Positions 32,275 through 40,576 of a stretch of DNA of 64,000 bases are shown here, in pieces. The stretch is from contig NZ_BMRF01000006.1 in assembly GCF_014648495.1 (NCBI RefSeq), positions 280,949 to 344,948 of the forward strand. The letters run 5' to 3'. The translations under genes were made by a program, and so were the position numbers. Source of the DNA: Actinomadura cremea. Its GTDB lineage: Bacteria; Actinomycetota; Actinomycetes; Streptosporangiales; Streptosporangiaceae. Numbering within the stretch: position 1 is the first letter of the stretch; every line of letters begins with the position of its first letter. The notes under the pieces are model-generated. The model saw nothing but the letters and a program-made list of their open reading frames with translations. It did not search any database and was not told where the DNA came from.

Positions 32275-33420
32275 TTGATCACCTTTGAGGGCGTCACCAA
32301 GCGCTTCCCCGACGGCACCGTCGCGCTCGACGACGTCAGCCTCGAATGCCCCACGGGCCGGATCACCGTCTTCGTCGGCACGTCCGGCGGCGGCAAGACC
32401 ACCGCGCTGCGCACCATCAACCGGATGGTCGATCCCACCGCCGGGCGGGTGCTGATCGACGGGCGGGACGTCCGCGACCGCAAGCCCGCCGAACTGCGGC
32501 GCGGCATCGGGTACGTCATCCAGCACGCCGGGCTCTTCCCGCACCGGACGATCGAGGACAACATCGCGACCGTCCCCCGGCTGCTCGGCACGAAGAAGAA
32601 GGAGACGCGGGAGCGGGCCCACGAGCTGATGAAGCTCGTCGGGCTGGAGCACGCGATGGCCAAGCGCTACCCCTTCCAGCTGTCGGGCGGGCAGCAGCAG
32701 CGCGTGGGCGTGGCGCGCGCGCTCGCCGCCGACCCCCCGATCATGCTGATGGACGAGCCGTTCAGCGCCGTCGACCCGGTCGTCCGCGCGGAACTGCAGG
32801 ACGAGTTCCTGCGCCTGCAGGCCGACCTGCACAAGACGATCGTGTTCGTCACCCACGACATCGACGAGGCGATCAAGCTCGGCGACCGCATCGCCGTGTT
32901 CCGGACCGGCGGCGAACTGGTGCAGGTCGACAGCCCGCAGGACCTCCTCGCCCGCCCCGCCGACGACTTCGTCGCCGGGTTCATCGGGCACGACCGCGGC
33001 ATCCGCCGCCTCTCGTTCGTCCCCGCCGCCGAGGCGCCGCTGTCGGACCGCGGCATCCTGCCCGCCGACGCGCCCGTCGAGCGGGCCCGCGACGCCGCGG
33101 ACGGCTGGACGCTCGTGGTCGACGTCGGGGGCCGCCCGCTCGGCTGGGCCGCCGCCGACGCCCTGCCCGCCGAGGGCGTCCTCGCCGACGCCTCGCTCGC
33201 CCCGATCGGGCACACGTTCTCCATCGAGGGCGACTCCGTCCGCGCCGCGCTCGACGCCGCGATCCTGTCGCCGTCCGGCCGGGCCATCGCGGTGGACGGC
33301 GAGGGCCGCGTCGTCGGCCTCGCCGACCAGGCCGACCTCAGCGCCGCGATCAGCCGCTCCGGCACCCGCCCGCGTCCGGAGCCGGCGCCCCCGGCCGGCA
33401 AGGAAGGTGCCTCGGCCTGA
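32275..33420 (+). CDS. Osmoprotectant ABC transporter ATP-binding protein (OpuCA/ProV-like)
   Basis: 381 aa. The ATPase domain has Walker A GTSGGGKTTALR, Q-loop YVIQHAGLFPHRTI, signature QLSGGQQQRVGVARAL, Walker B IMLMDEPFSAVDP and switch FVTHDID. The C-terminal about 130 residues form a CBS-like regulatory region (IDRGIRR-type link, GRAIAVDGEGRVVGLADQAD). It powers uptake of glycine betaine/choline-type solutes. The frame offers only a TTG start (32275), with GAGGA 12 bases upstream; the nearby GTG at 32264 is out of frame. Its stop overlaps the permease ATG (TGATG). Confidence 0.9.
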   Translation: MITFEGVTKRFPDGTVALDDVSLECPTGRITVFVGTSGGGKTTALRTINRMVDPTAGRVLIDGRDVRDRKPAELRRGIGYVIQHAGLFPHRTIEDNIATVPRLLGTKKKETRERAHELMKLVGLEHAMAKRYPFQLSGGQQQRVGVARALAADPPIMLMDEPFSAVDPVVRAELQDEFLRLQADLHKTIVFVTHDIDEAIKLGDRIAVFRTGGELVQVDSPQDLLARPADDFVAGFIGHDRGIRRLSFVPAAEAPLSDRGILPADAPVERARDAADGWTLVVDVGGRPLGWAAADALPAEGVLADASLAPIGHTFSIEGDSVRAALDAAILSPSGRAIAVDGEGRVVGLADQADLSAAISRSGTRPRPEPAPPAGKEGASA

Positions 33421-34067
33421 TGGAAATCGACTGGGGCTGGATCGGCGAGCACACCTCCGACCTCGGCGAGAACGCCCTGCTCCACCTGCGCCTCGCCCTG
33501 CTGCCGGTCCTGTTCGGCCTGCTGATCTCGCTGCCGCTCGGGGTGCTGTGCCGCCGCTTCGGCTGGCTGTACCCGCCGACGCTGACCCTCGCGAACGTGC
33601 TGTACGCGATCCCGTCGCTGGCCCTGTTCATGGTCTTCATCCAGTACACCGGGCTGACCCCGTCCACGGTGATCATCCCGCTGACCCTCTACAGCCTCTC
33701 GGTGCTGATCCCGAACGTCGTGGACGGCCTCGGCTCGGTGTCCGAACCCGTGCGGCAGGCCGCCACCGCGATGGGCTTCGGCCCCCTGCGCCGCCTGGTC
33801 CGCATCGAGCTGCCGATCGCGGTCCCGGTCGTGATCGCCGGGACGCGCGTCGCCGCCGTCTCGTCCATCAGCCTCGTCGCCGTCGGGCAGCTGATCGGAC
33901 AGGGCGGCCTCGGCTACGACATCGTCCGCGGCTACCAGCTCCAGTTCCCCACGCAGATCCTCGCGGCGTCGGTGCTGATCGTCCTGCTGGCCCTGATCAC
34001 CGACGCGATCCTCGTCGCCCTGCAACGCCTCCTCACTCCGTGGGCGCGCGCGCGTGGTGCGTCATGA
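33420..34067 (+). CDS. Osmoprotectant ABC transporter permease 1
   Basis: 215 aa membrane permease of the ProW/OpuCB type, with 5-6 helices. The binding-protein-dependent transport signature lies in the cytosolic loop (PVRQAATAMGFGPLRRLVRI, ELPIAVPVVIAGTRVAAVSS). It starts at the ATG overlapping the ATPase stop. An 80-base gap with a stable hairpin separates it from the second permease. Confidence 0.92.
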   Translation: MEIDWGWIGEHTSDLGENALLHLRLALLPVLFGLLISLPLGVLCRRFGWLYPPTLTLANVLYAIPSLALFMVFIQYTGLTPSTVIIPLTLYSLSVLIPNVVDGLGSVSEPVRQAATAMGFGPLRRLVRIELPIAVPVVIAGTRVAAVSSISLVAVGQLIGQGGLGYDIVRGYQLQFPTQILAASVLIVLLALITDAILVALQRLLTPWARARGAS

Positions 34068-34109
34068 CGGAGCGAAGCGAGGGCATGAGCGCAGCTCTTG
34101 CCGGGGGGC

Positions 34110-34129
34110 GTGGGGGGTCGTCCCCCCAC
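34110..34129. repeat. Intercistronic hairpin inside the osmoprotectant operon
   Basis: GTGGGGGG (34110-34117) and CCCCCCAC (34122-34129) form a perfect 8-base stem around TCGT, between two co-directional permease genes. The preceding bases (GGAGCGAAGCGAGGGCATGA, from 34071) look like an intergenic repeat family, but I see only this copy in the window. It may stabilise the upstream mRNA or attenuate the second half of the operon. Confidence 0.55.
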
Positions 34130-34146
34130 AGAAAGAAGGCGGCGTC

Positions 34147-34830
34147 GTGAACGACCTTTGGAACCAGATCGACCTCTCCTGGAGCTGGCTCACGTCGGCC
34201 GAACAGTGGGAGGGCGCCGAGGGCATCCCGCACCGCCTGTGGCAGCACCTGGTCTACAGCGGGACGGCGCTGTTCTTCGCCGCGCTGATCGGGCTCGCGT
34301 TCGGCCTGCTGGTCGGGCACACCGGCCGGGGCGGATTCCTCGCGACCGGTCTGGCCAACCTCGCCCGCGCGATCCCCACGTTCGGGCTCGTGCTGGTCAT
34401 CGTCGTGATCGACTACAGCATCACGCCGGTCCTGATCGCGCTCGTGGCCCTGGCCGTCCCGCCGATCCTCGTCAACACCTACGAGGGCGTCCGCGGGGTC
34501 GACGCCGACGCCCGCGACGCCGCGCGCGGCATGGGCATGACGGGCTGGGGCGTCCTGTGGCGGGCCGAACTGCCGATGGCGATGCCGCTGATCCTGCTCG
34601 GCCTGCGCACGTCCGCGATCCAGGTCGTCGCCACCGCCACCCTCGCCGCCTATCCCGGCTTCGGGGGCCTCGGCCGCTACATCATCGACGGCCTCGCCCG
34701 CAACGACTACCAGCTCGTCGTCGGCGGCACCGTCCTCGTCGTGGCGCTCGCACTGCTCGTCCAACTGATCTTCGCGGTGCTGCGCCGCCTCCTCGTCTCC
34801 CCGGGCCTGCTCGGAACGGCCCGCTCCTGA
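34147..34830 (+). CDS. Osmoprotectant ABC transporter permease 2
   Basis: 227 aa ProW/OpuCD-like permease with 5-6 helices: VYSGTALFFAALIGLAFGLL, RAIPTFGLVLVIVVIDYSIT, the EAA-type loop VDADARDAARGMGMTGWGVL, then WRAELPMAMPLILLGLRTSA. GTG 34147 follows AAGAAGG. It forms a heterodimeric channel with permease 1. Substrate-binding protein follows after 25 bases. Confidence 0.92.
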   Translation: MNDLWNQIDLSWSWLTSAEQWEGAEGIPHRLWQHLVYSGTALFFAALIGLAFGLLVGHTGRGGFLATGLANLARAIPTFGLVLVIVVIDYSITPVLIALVALAVPPILVNTYEGVRGVDADARDAARGMGMTGWGVLWRAELPMAMPLILLGLRTSAIQVVATATLAAYPGFGGLGRYIIDGLARNDYQLVVGGTVLVVALALLVQLIFAVLRRLLVSPGLLGTARS

Positions 34831-34855
34831 CCGTCCCCACGGAAGGAAACAGAAC

Positions 34856-35779
34856 ATGAAGCACATCATCCGCGGCACCGTCGTGGGTCTGGTGGCGGCG
34901 CTCAGCCTCACCGCCTGCGGCGGCGGGGACGGCGGTGACGAGAACCCGCTCGCCGGAGGCGGCGGCGACTCGTCCGCCATCACCGTCGGCAGCGCCAACT
35001 TCCCCGAGAGCGCCCTGCTCGGCGAGATCTACGCGCAGGTCCTGGAGGGCAAGGACCTCAAGGTCGAGCGCAAGTTCAACATCGGCGCCCGCGAGGTCTA
35101 CTACGACCAGGTCGTCAAGGGCGGCATCGACGTCATGCCCGAGTACAACGGCGCCCTGCTGACGACCTCGGTCGACCCGAAGAGCACGGCCGCCACCACC
35201 GAGGAGATCAACAAGGAGCTGACGGCGAAGCTGCCGGACGGCGCCGCGATCCTCGACTCGGCGGCGGCCGAGGACAAGGACTCGGTCACCGTCACCAAGG
35301 AGATCGCGCAGAAGCACAGCCTGAAGTCGATCGCCGACCTGGAGCCCGTCGCGGGGCAGCTGGTGATCGGCGGCCCGTCCGAGTTCAAGACCCGGCAGCA
35401 GGGCCTCGTGGGCCTGGAGAGCCAGTACGGCCTGAAGTTCGAGAAGTTCCAGCCGCTCGACGCCGGCGCGCAGGCCACCCTGGTCGAACTGCTCCTCGAC
35501 GACGAGATCCAGGCCGCCGACCTGTTCACCACCGACCCGATGATCGCTGAACACGGCCTCGTCGTCCTGGAGGACCCGAAGCACGTCTTCAGCGCCCAGA
35601 ACGTCACCCCGCTCGTCTACGAGAAGGGCGTGGACGAGCAGGCCCGCACGGCGCTCAACGCCGTGTCCGCCAAGCTCACGACCCAGCACCTGCTCGACAT
35701 GATGAAGCGCATCGTCGTCGACAAGGACGACCAGGAGAAGGTCGCCGAGGAGTGGCTCAAGGCCAACGGCCTCGCCTGA
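34856..35779 (+). CDS. Osmoprotectant substrate-binding lipoprotein (OpuCC/ProX-like)
   Basis: 307 aa lipoprotein with lipobox LSLTAC (Cys21) and the OpuAC/glycine-betaine-binding fold: AITVGSANFPESALLGEIYA, YYDQVVKGGIDVMPEYNGAL, KTRQQGLVGLESQYGLKFEK, DDEIQAADLFTTDPMIAEHG. It captures quaternary-amine solutes outside the cell and hands them to the permeases. GGAAGGAAAC precedes the ATG. It is the last gene of the operon and a 14-base stem terminator follows. Confidence 0.92.
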   Translation: MKHIIRGTVVGLVAALSLTACGGGDGGDENPLAGGGGDSSAITVGSANFPESALLGEIYAQVLEGKDLKVERKFNIGAREVYYDQVVKGGIDVMPEYNGALLTTSVDPKSTAATTEEINKELTAKLPDGAAILDSAAAEDKDSVTVTKEIAQKHSLKSIADLEPVAGQLVIGGPSEFKTRQQGLVGLESQYGLKFEKFQPLDAGAQATLVELLLDDEIQAADLFTTDPMIAEHGLVVLEDPKHVFSAQNVTPLVYEKGVDEQARTALNAVSAKLTTQHLLDMMKRIVVDKDDQEKVAEEWLKANGLA

Positions 35780-35791
35780 CCCCGGACCGCC

Positions 35792-35839
35792 GACGGTTCT
35801 CGCCGCCCTCGCCGTCAGGTGAGGACGGCGAGAACCGTC
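35792..35839. terminator. Strong bidirectional terminator
   Basis: GACGGTTCTCGCCG (35792-35805) pairs perfectly over 14 bases with CGGCGAGAACCGTC (35826-35839), loop 20 bases. It separates the transporter operon from the convergent toxin/immunity operon and runs into the last codons of the distal immunity gene. Confidence 0.7.
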
Positions 35840-36285
35840 TCCGCCTCCTCGGCGTACGCGCCGGCGGCCATGCCGCGGACGGTGTAGAAGCTCTCGTCGA
35901 GCACCCGTACGAACGCGGCGTCCTCCGGCCGGGCGGTGCCCGCGGAGCGGACGGCGTCGGCGAGGAACAGCAGGACGAACACGATGTCGTCGAGCACCCC
36001 GCCGGAAGCCCCGTCGGAGACCGCGTTCACGAGGACGGCGGCGGCCGGTGCGGCGGGCTCGGCGAGCCCCGCGTCCCCGGCCAGGTGGTCGACGAGCTGC
36101 GACCCGTCGTCGAGGTCGCCCGACTCCCCGGCCAGCAGGGACGCGAGGGCGGTCCGGACGTGCGCCGCGTCGCCCCCGCACCCGCACCGCAGGGCCGTCC
36201 AGTCGTGCCGCTCCATCTCGACCACGGCGAGGGGGTACGCGTACAGGTCGGGGTTGTCCCTGACCAGGCGGGACTTCTCGGACAT
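35815..36285 (-). CDS. Second putative immunity protein (paralogue of the preceding gene)
   Basis: 156 aa protein of unknown family, predicted cytosolic. Its N-terminal half shares with the neighbouring 36285-36764 product the spacing D-W-x4-C-x-C-G-x4-H (HDWTALRCGCGGDAAH; Cys34, Cys36, His42), followed by an acidic loop and a helical C-terminus (VLDDIVFVLLFLADAVRS, MAAGAYAEEAETVLAVL). Its ATG overlaps the stop of the proximal gene (TGATG), so it is co-translated with it. Its position directly after an RHS toxin and its kinship to the proximal gene suggest immunity or a neutralised duplicate. Confidence 0.7.
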   Translation of the reverse strand: MSEKSRLVRDNPDLYAYPLAVVEMERHDWTALRCGCGGDAAHVRTALASLLAGESGDLDDGSQLVDHLAGDAGLAEPAAPAAAVLVNAVSDGASGGVLDDIVFVLLFLADAVRSAGTARPEDAAFVRVLDESFYTVRGMAAGAYAEEAETVLAVLT

Positions 36286-36764
36286 CAGCCCTCCCCGTAC
36301 ATGCGCTCGTAGTACGCCCGCCGGTCGTCGTCCTCGTCGAGGAACTCCAGCACGTCGCGCGCGAACGCGGTCTCCCCGTGCTCCAGCTCCCGGCGCAGGA
36401 CGGACGTCCCCCGCACCAGGCGCCGGAAGGCTTCTTCCTGGTGGATCCCTTCGCCGCCCGCGATCCGCCAGAAGTTCATGAGGATGTCGCGTCGCAGGTT
36501 CCGTGAGATGTCGCAGAGCAGCGCCTGGATCAGGACGCCGACCATGGGCACGGCGATCGCGTAGACGTAGGTGTCGAACTGGATGTGGCCGTCGAGGTCG
36601 AAGTCGAGGTCGCGGACGGGCGAGTCGGGGTCGGCCGCCGCCCGGATCGCGTCCGCCAGATGATCGGCCGTCCGCCCGCACTCGCACCACATGCGGCTCC
36701 AGTCGACCGCGTCGAGGTCGCGTTCGAGCAGCGTGAACGCGTAGCGGGCCTCGTCGTCGGTCAT
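36285..36764 (-). CDS. Putative immunity protein for the RHS deaminase toxin
   Basis: 159 aa, no signal peptide. It begins TDDEARYAFTLLERDLDAVD and contains WSRMWCECGRTADHLADAI (Cys27, Cys29, His35). An acidic stretch (DLDFDLDGHIQFD), a hydrophobic helix and an Arg/Glu-rich C-terminus follow. Its ATG overlaps the stop of the RHS toxin gene (ATGA), the usual place for the cognate immunity gene in polymorphic toxin loci. I do not recognise a named immunity family. The CxCG...H cluster could bind zinc. The next gene is a divergent copy. Confidence 0.72.
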   Translation of the reverse strand: MTDDEARYAFTLLERDLDAVDWSRMWCECGRTADHLADAIRAAADPDSPVRDLDFDLDGHIQFDTYVYAIAVPMVGVLIQALLCDISRNLRRDILMNFWRIAGGEGIHQEEAFRRLVRGTSVLRRELEHGETAFARDVLEFLDEDDDRRAYYERMYGEG

Positions 36765-39700
36765 GCCCACGCCCCTCCCGGGTCGGCCGACGTCCCGGGG
36801 GCGAACCGGTCCCGGGGGAAGATGCCCTGGCACGTCGTGCAGACGGCGCGTTCCTGCCACGCCTTCCCGCCCGGTACGCCGTCCATCTTGTCGAGCATGA
36901 GCGCCCGCGTGAACTGGACGTCGTTCATGTTCCACCCCGTTCCCACCAGGATGTTCGGCTCCGCGCAGTTGCCGCGTCCCGAGGTCGTGATGGCGACTTC
37001 GCCCGTCCGCGTGTTGACGGCGCCCACCCATGTCTTGCCGCGGGCCTTGCCCTCGGAGCCGAACGCCTCGTTCGTCAGCATGTTGCGGGCGGCGGCCATC
37101 CGGTCGTCCAGGTTCCACGGGCCCTTCGGCGCGTTGCGGACCAGCGGGGGCTCGTAGTTGTCCCGGGCCGACACGTTCCCGCGCGTGCCCCGCTCCGGCC
37201 GGTTGTCGACCGTACCATTCGGCCCCGCGGTGAACCGGGGGGACAGGCCCAGCGGGTCGATCCAGGTGGTGGGGTTCGGGACGTACGCGTGCGCGTTCGG
37301 CTGCGGCGCCAGGCCGAGCGGGTCGGGCGACGCGTAACCGCCGGTCTCGGGGTCGTAGTAGCGGTTGAAGTTGTAGCTGAGCCCGGTCTCCGGGTCGTGG
37401 TACTGCCCGGGATGCCGCAGCGGGCACGGGCTGGGCCGGGACGTCGTCGGGACGTCCCAGGGCGTGGCGGGCGGGACGGCCGTGGTGGTGCCGTCGGGGG
37501 AGAGGAGTTCGGTGGGCGCGCCCGTCAGGTTGGTGACGATCGCCTGGAACCGCCGGTCGATCCACCCCTGCGGTGCCGACGCCGCCCGCTCGGCGCTCGT
37601 CTGCGCCACCGGGGTGTGGGTGCCGGGCAGGTAGTCCCAGGTGGTGACGCGGGAGTGCCCGCCGTCGCGGTGCACCTGCTCGGCGAGGCTCGTCCCGTCC
37701 CAGGCGAACAGGTACACCTCGGGAGCGGCGCCCGCGTCGGTGGCGAGCCGCTGCTTGGCGGTCCTCCGGCCGAACGGGTCGTAGTGGTAGCTCCAGCGCG
37801 ACCCGTCCGGGGTCTCGGCCCCGACGAGGCGGTCCTCGGCGTCCCAGTGGAACCGCCACCGCATGCGCTTGCCGGAGAGCGTGACGCGTTCGCGCAGCAC
37901 CACGCGGCCCTGGGCGTCGTGCTCGTAGCGGGTCCGGCCAGTGCTCCGCACGAGCGTCCCGGTGTGGGCGCGGGCGCCGCTCCCGGCGGCGTCCGGGTCG
38001 GCGGCGGGATGCTCGGCGTGGGCGAGGTTGCCCGCATCGTCGTAGGCGTACCGCTCGGTCCACCCCTGCGCCTGGACGGCGGTGATGCGGCCGCGCCCGT
38101 CCAGGGTGTAGCCGCGGTTGCCGGTGAGCCGGTCGGTGACGCCGGTGAGCCCGCCGTCCGGACGGTACGCGTACGTCCGGTGCTGCAGCAGCCGGGCCTG
38201 CCCGCCGGGCGCGGCGGGCGCGCCCCACACGGTCTGGCCGGTGAGGCGGTGCGCGGCGTCCCACCGCTGGACGAGTGCGGCGGCCGGGCCGACGCGGCGC
38301 TCGGTCTCCCGGCCGGCCGCGTCGTAGGCGAACGTCAGGGTCTGGTCGCCGCCGGTCAGGCTCGTGGGAAGGCCGGTGGCGTCGTGGGTCCAGCTCGACC
38401 GGACGCCGGACGGCGTGGTGCGCGACCGCACGCGCCCGAGCGCGTCCCGCTCGTAGGCGACGGTCGCGCCGTTGACCGTCTCGGTGAGCAGCTCGCCGAG
38501 CGGATCGTAGGTGCGGACGACCGTGGCGTCGGGGTTCCGCGCCTCCGTCACGCGGCCCATGGCGTCGTGCGCGAAGGTCGTGACCTTGCCCATCGCGTCC
38601 GTGCGGACGGTGTTGCCGAGCACGTCCCGGGTGAACGACGTCGTCTCGCCCGCGCCGTTCGTGCGCGTGACCAGCCGCCCCGCCGCGTCGTAGGAGTAGC
38701 GGACGGCGCGGCCGTTGAAGTCGGTCTCGGCGAGCAGGTTGCCGTTCGGGTCGTACTCGTAGGCCCACGACAGCCCGTCGGTGGTGGTGACGGACGTCAG
38801 GTGCATCTCGGCGTCGTGCGCGAACGTGAGCGTGGACCCGTCGGGGCGGGTCACCCGCGTGGGCAGGTCGAGCGGGCCGAACTCGGACCGGGTGGTCTGG
38901 CCGAGCGGGTCCACGTGCTCGATTTGGTTGCCCTCGCCGTCGTAGCGCCAGCGGTCGGCCGAACCGTCCGGGTGGGCGCGCGACAGCAGCCGCCCCTCGA
39001 CCGTCCACTCCAGCCGGGTCACCCCGCCGATCGGGTCGGTCAGGGAGACGGGACGTCCGAGGGCGTCCAGCTCCGTGCGGGTGACGGCACCCGTGGGATC
39101 GGTGATCGCGACCGTCCGCCCGGCCGCGTCGGTCTCCGCGCGGGTCGTGTGCCCGAGCGCGTCGGTGACCGCCGCGATGGCGCCGTTCGCGGTGTACTCG
39201 GTCGTCGTGGTGTTCCCCGCGGGATCGGTCACGCGGACCGCGTTGCCCCGCTCGTCGTACTCCTGCGTCCACACCGCCCCGTCCGCCTGGACGAACCGGA
39301 CGGGAAGGTTCAGGTCGCCGTACTCGGTGGACGCGCTCGTCCCGTCCGGGTAGTCGACGCGGACGAGGTTGCCGCGGTCGTCGTAGGAGTACCGGGTGGT
39401 GGCGCCGAGCGGGTCGGTGGTCGACAGCAGGCGGTCGCCGTCGTCCCACTCGGACCGGGTCGCGTTGCCGAGCGGATCGACGACCTCGACGATCTGGTGC
39501 CGCTCGTTGTACCGGTAGACCGTGGTGTGGCCGCGCGCGTCGGTGACCCGAGTCAGCGCGCTGTCCGGGTCGTAGGCGAGCGTGGCGCTCAGGACCCCGT
39601 CGGACGACTCTGTGCGGACGGCGCGCCCCTCGCCGTCGTAGACGTACCGGAACCAGTGGTCGTTGCGGTCGGTCCAGCCGGTCAGGCGGTGCTCGTCGTA

Positions 39701-40576
39701 GGAGAACCGCTGGGGCACGCCCGTGGAGTCGAACACCTCGGTGAGATCGCCCGTGTCCTGGTCGTAGCCGAAGCGCCGCAGGACCGTCCCGTCCGGGGTC
39801 CGCAGCGCGGTGACGCGGCGCTCGTCCCCGAACGGCGCGGTGTCGACGACGACCCGGTACCCGCCCGAGTGGCGCACCTCCACGAGCACCTGCTCCTCGT
39901 GGACGAACTCGATGCGGTTGCCGTTGCGGTCGGTGACCGCGACGAGCGGCAGCCGCGACCAGCCGGTGTCCGCGCCCGGCGCGGGGAAGTGCAGGGTGAC
40001 GCCGGTCTGCGGGTTCGTCAGCCGGTACCCGCCGTCGCCGGTGAGGACGAGCGGGTGCTTCGGGCCGGCCGTCGGGAGGAACTCGACGTTCGGCAGCAGC
40101 GCCTGCGGATACGTGCGGACGGACCCGTCCTCCTGCAGGAACCGGACGCCCTCGCTGTCCAGCCGCAGCGCGATGTCGAGCGTCGACGCCCACGACGGGC
40201 CGAACAGACCGCCCGCCCGGTACGTGGAGATGTGCGTGCGCTGCAGCACCAGCGGCATCACGGCGGGGAGCGTCACGTCCGTCTGGGACAGCATCACCTC
40301 GCCCGCGACGATGCCGACCGGGTCGCTGGCCGCCGGGGTGTTGCCGGTGGGCCGCCCCTGCGACTGCTGGTTGCCGCCGCCGCGCGGGTTGCCGCCCGAC
40401 GGACCACCGCCGGGCCGGTTCCGTCCGGGCGGGAGCGCCGGTGTGCCGCCCCCGGACCCCGAGCGGCGCGGGGCGGGAAAGGACGCCCTCCCGAAGACGC
40501 CGCCGACGTTCGACGCCGCGTTGCCCCCACGGCCCCCGCGGCCACCGTTGCCGCGATTCCCCCTGCCACCGCCCAT
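36761..40576 (-). CDS. RHS-repeat polymorphic toxin with C-terminal deaminase domain
   Basis: 1271 aa. The N-terminal 85 residues are Gly/Pro-rich with no signal peptide, helix or PAAR motif. A DUF6531-type domain follows (SDPVGIVAGEVMLSQTDVTL), then about 30 YD/RHS repeats forming a shell and the RHS core (YHDPETGLSYNFNRYYDPET, GGYASPDPLGL). Sequence after the boundary DPLGL (about residue 1111) is the toxin tip, 160 aa. TWVGAVNTRTGEVAITTSGR, GNCAEPN (Cys1204, Glu1206) and AVCTTCQG (Cys1246, Cys1249) form the [HC]xE...CxxC zinc site of YwqJ-like nucleic-acid/nucleoside deaminases. ATG 40576 has a poor Shine-Dalgarno sequence. Confidence 0.88.
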   Translation of the reverse strand: MGGGRGNRGNGGRGGRGGNAASNVGGVFGRASFPAPRRSGSGGGTPALPPGRNRPGGGPSGGNPRGGGNQQSQGRPTGNTPAASDPVGIVAGEVMLSQTDVTLPAVMPLVLQRTHISTYRAGGLFGPSWASTLDIALRLDSEGVRFLQEDGSVRTYPQALLPNVEFLPTAGPKHPLVLTGDGGYRLTNPQTGVTLHFPAPGADTGWSRLPLVAVTDRNGNRIEFVHEEQVLVEVRHSGGYRVVVDTAPFGDERRVTALRTPDGTVLRRFGYDQDTGDLTEVFDSTGVPQRFSYDEHRLTGWTDRNDHWFRYVYDGEGRAVRTESSDGVLSATLAYDPDSALTRVTDARGHTTVYRYNERHQIVEVVDPLGNATRSEWDDGDRLLSTTDPLGATTRYSYDDRGNLVRVDYPDGTSASTEYGDLNLPVRFVQADGAVWTQEYDERGNAVRVTDPAGNTTTTEYTANGAIAAVTDALGHTTRAETDAAGRTVAITDPTGAVTRTELDALGRPVSLTDPIGGVTRLEWTVEGRLLSRAHPDGSADRWRYDGEGNQIEHVDPLGQTTRSEFGPLDLPTRVTRPDGSTLTFAHDAEMHLTSVTTTDGLSWAYEYDPNGNLLAETDFNGRAVRYSYDAAGRLVTRTNGAGETTSFTRDVLGNTVRTDAMGKVTTFAHDAMGRVTEARNPDATVVRTYDPLGELLTETVNGATVAYERDALGRVRSRTTPSGVRSSWTHDATGLPTSLTGGDQTLTFAYDAAGRETERRVGPAAALVQRWDAAHRLTGQTVWGAPAAPGGQARLLQHRTYAYRPDGGLTGVTDRLTGNRGYTLDGRGRITAVQAQGWTERYAYDDAGNLAHAEHPAADPDAAGSGARAHTGTLVRSTGRTRYEHDAQGRVVLRERVTLSGKRMRWRFHWDAEDRLVGAETPDGSRWSYHYDPFGRRTAKQRLATDAGAAPEVYLFAWDGTSLAEQVHRDGGHSRVTTWDYLPGTHTPVAQTSAERAASAPQGWIDRRFQAIVTNLTGAPTELLSPDGTTTAVPPATPWDVPTTSRPSPCPLRHPGQYHDPETGLSYNFNRYYDPETGGYASPDPLGLAPQPNAHAYVPNPTTWIDPLGLSPRFTAGPNGTVDNRPERGTRGNVSARDNYEPPLVRNAPKGPWNLDDRMAAARNMLTNEAFGSEGKARGKTWVGAVNTRTGEVAITTSGRGNCAEPNILVGTGWNMNDVQFTRALMLDKMDGVPGGKAWQERAVCTTCQGIFPRDRFAPGTSADPGGAWA

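Noticed and set aside
36761-40576. The RHS region as a mobile element or insertion sequence
   Set aside because: The internal repetition is at protein level (YD repeats). There are no terminal inverted repeats, transposase or target duplications around it.
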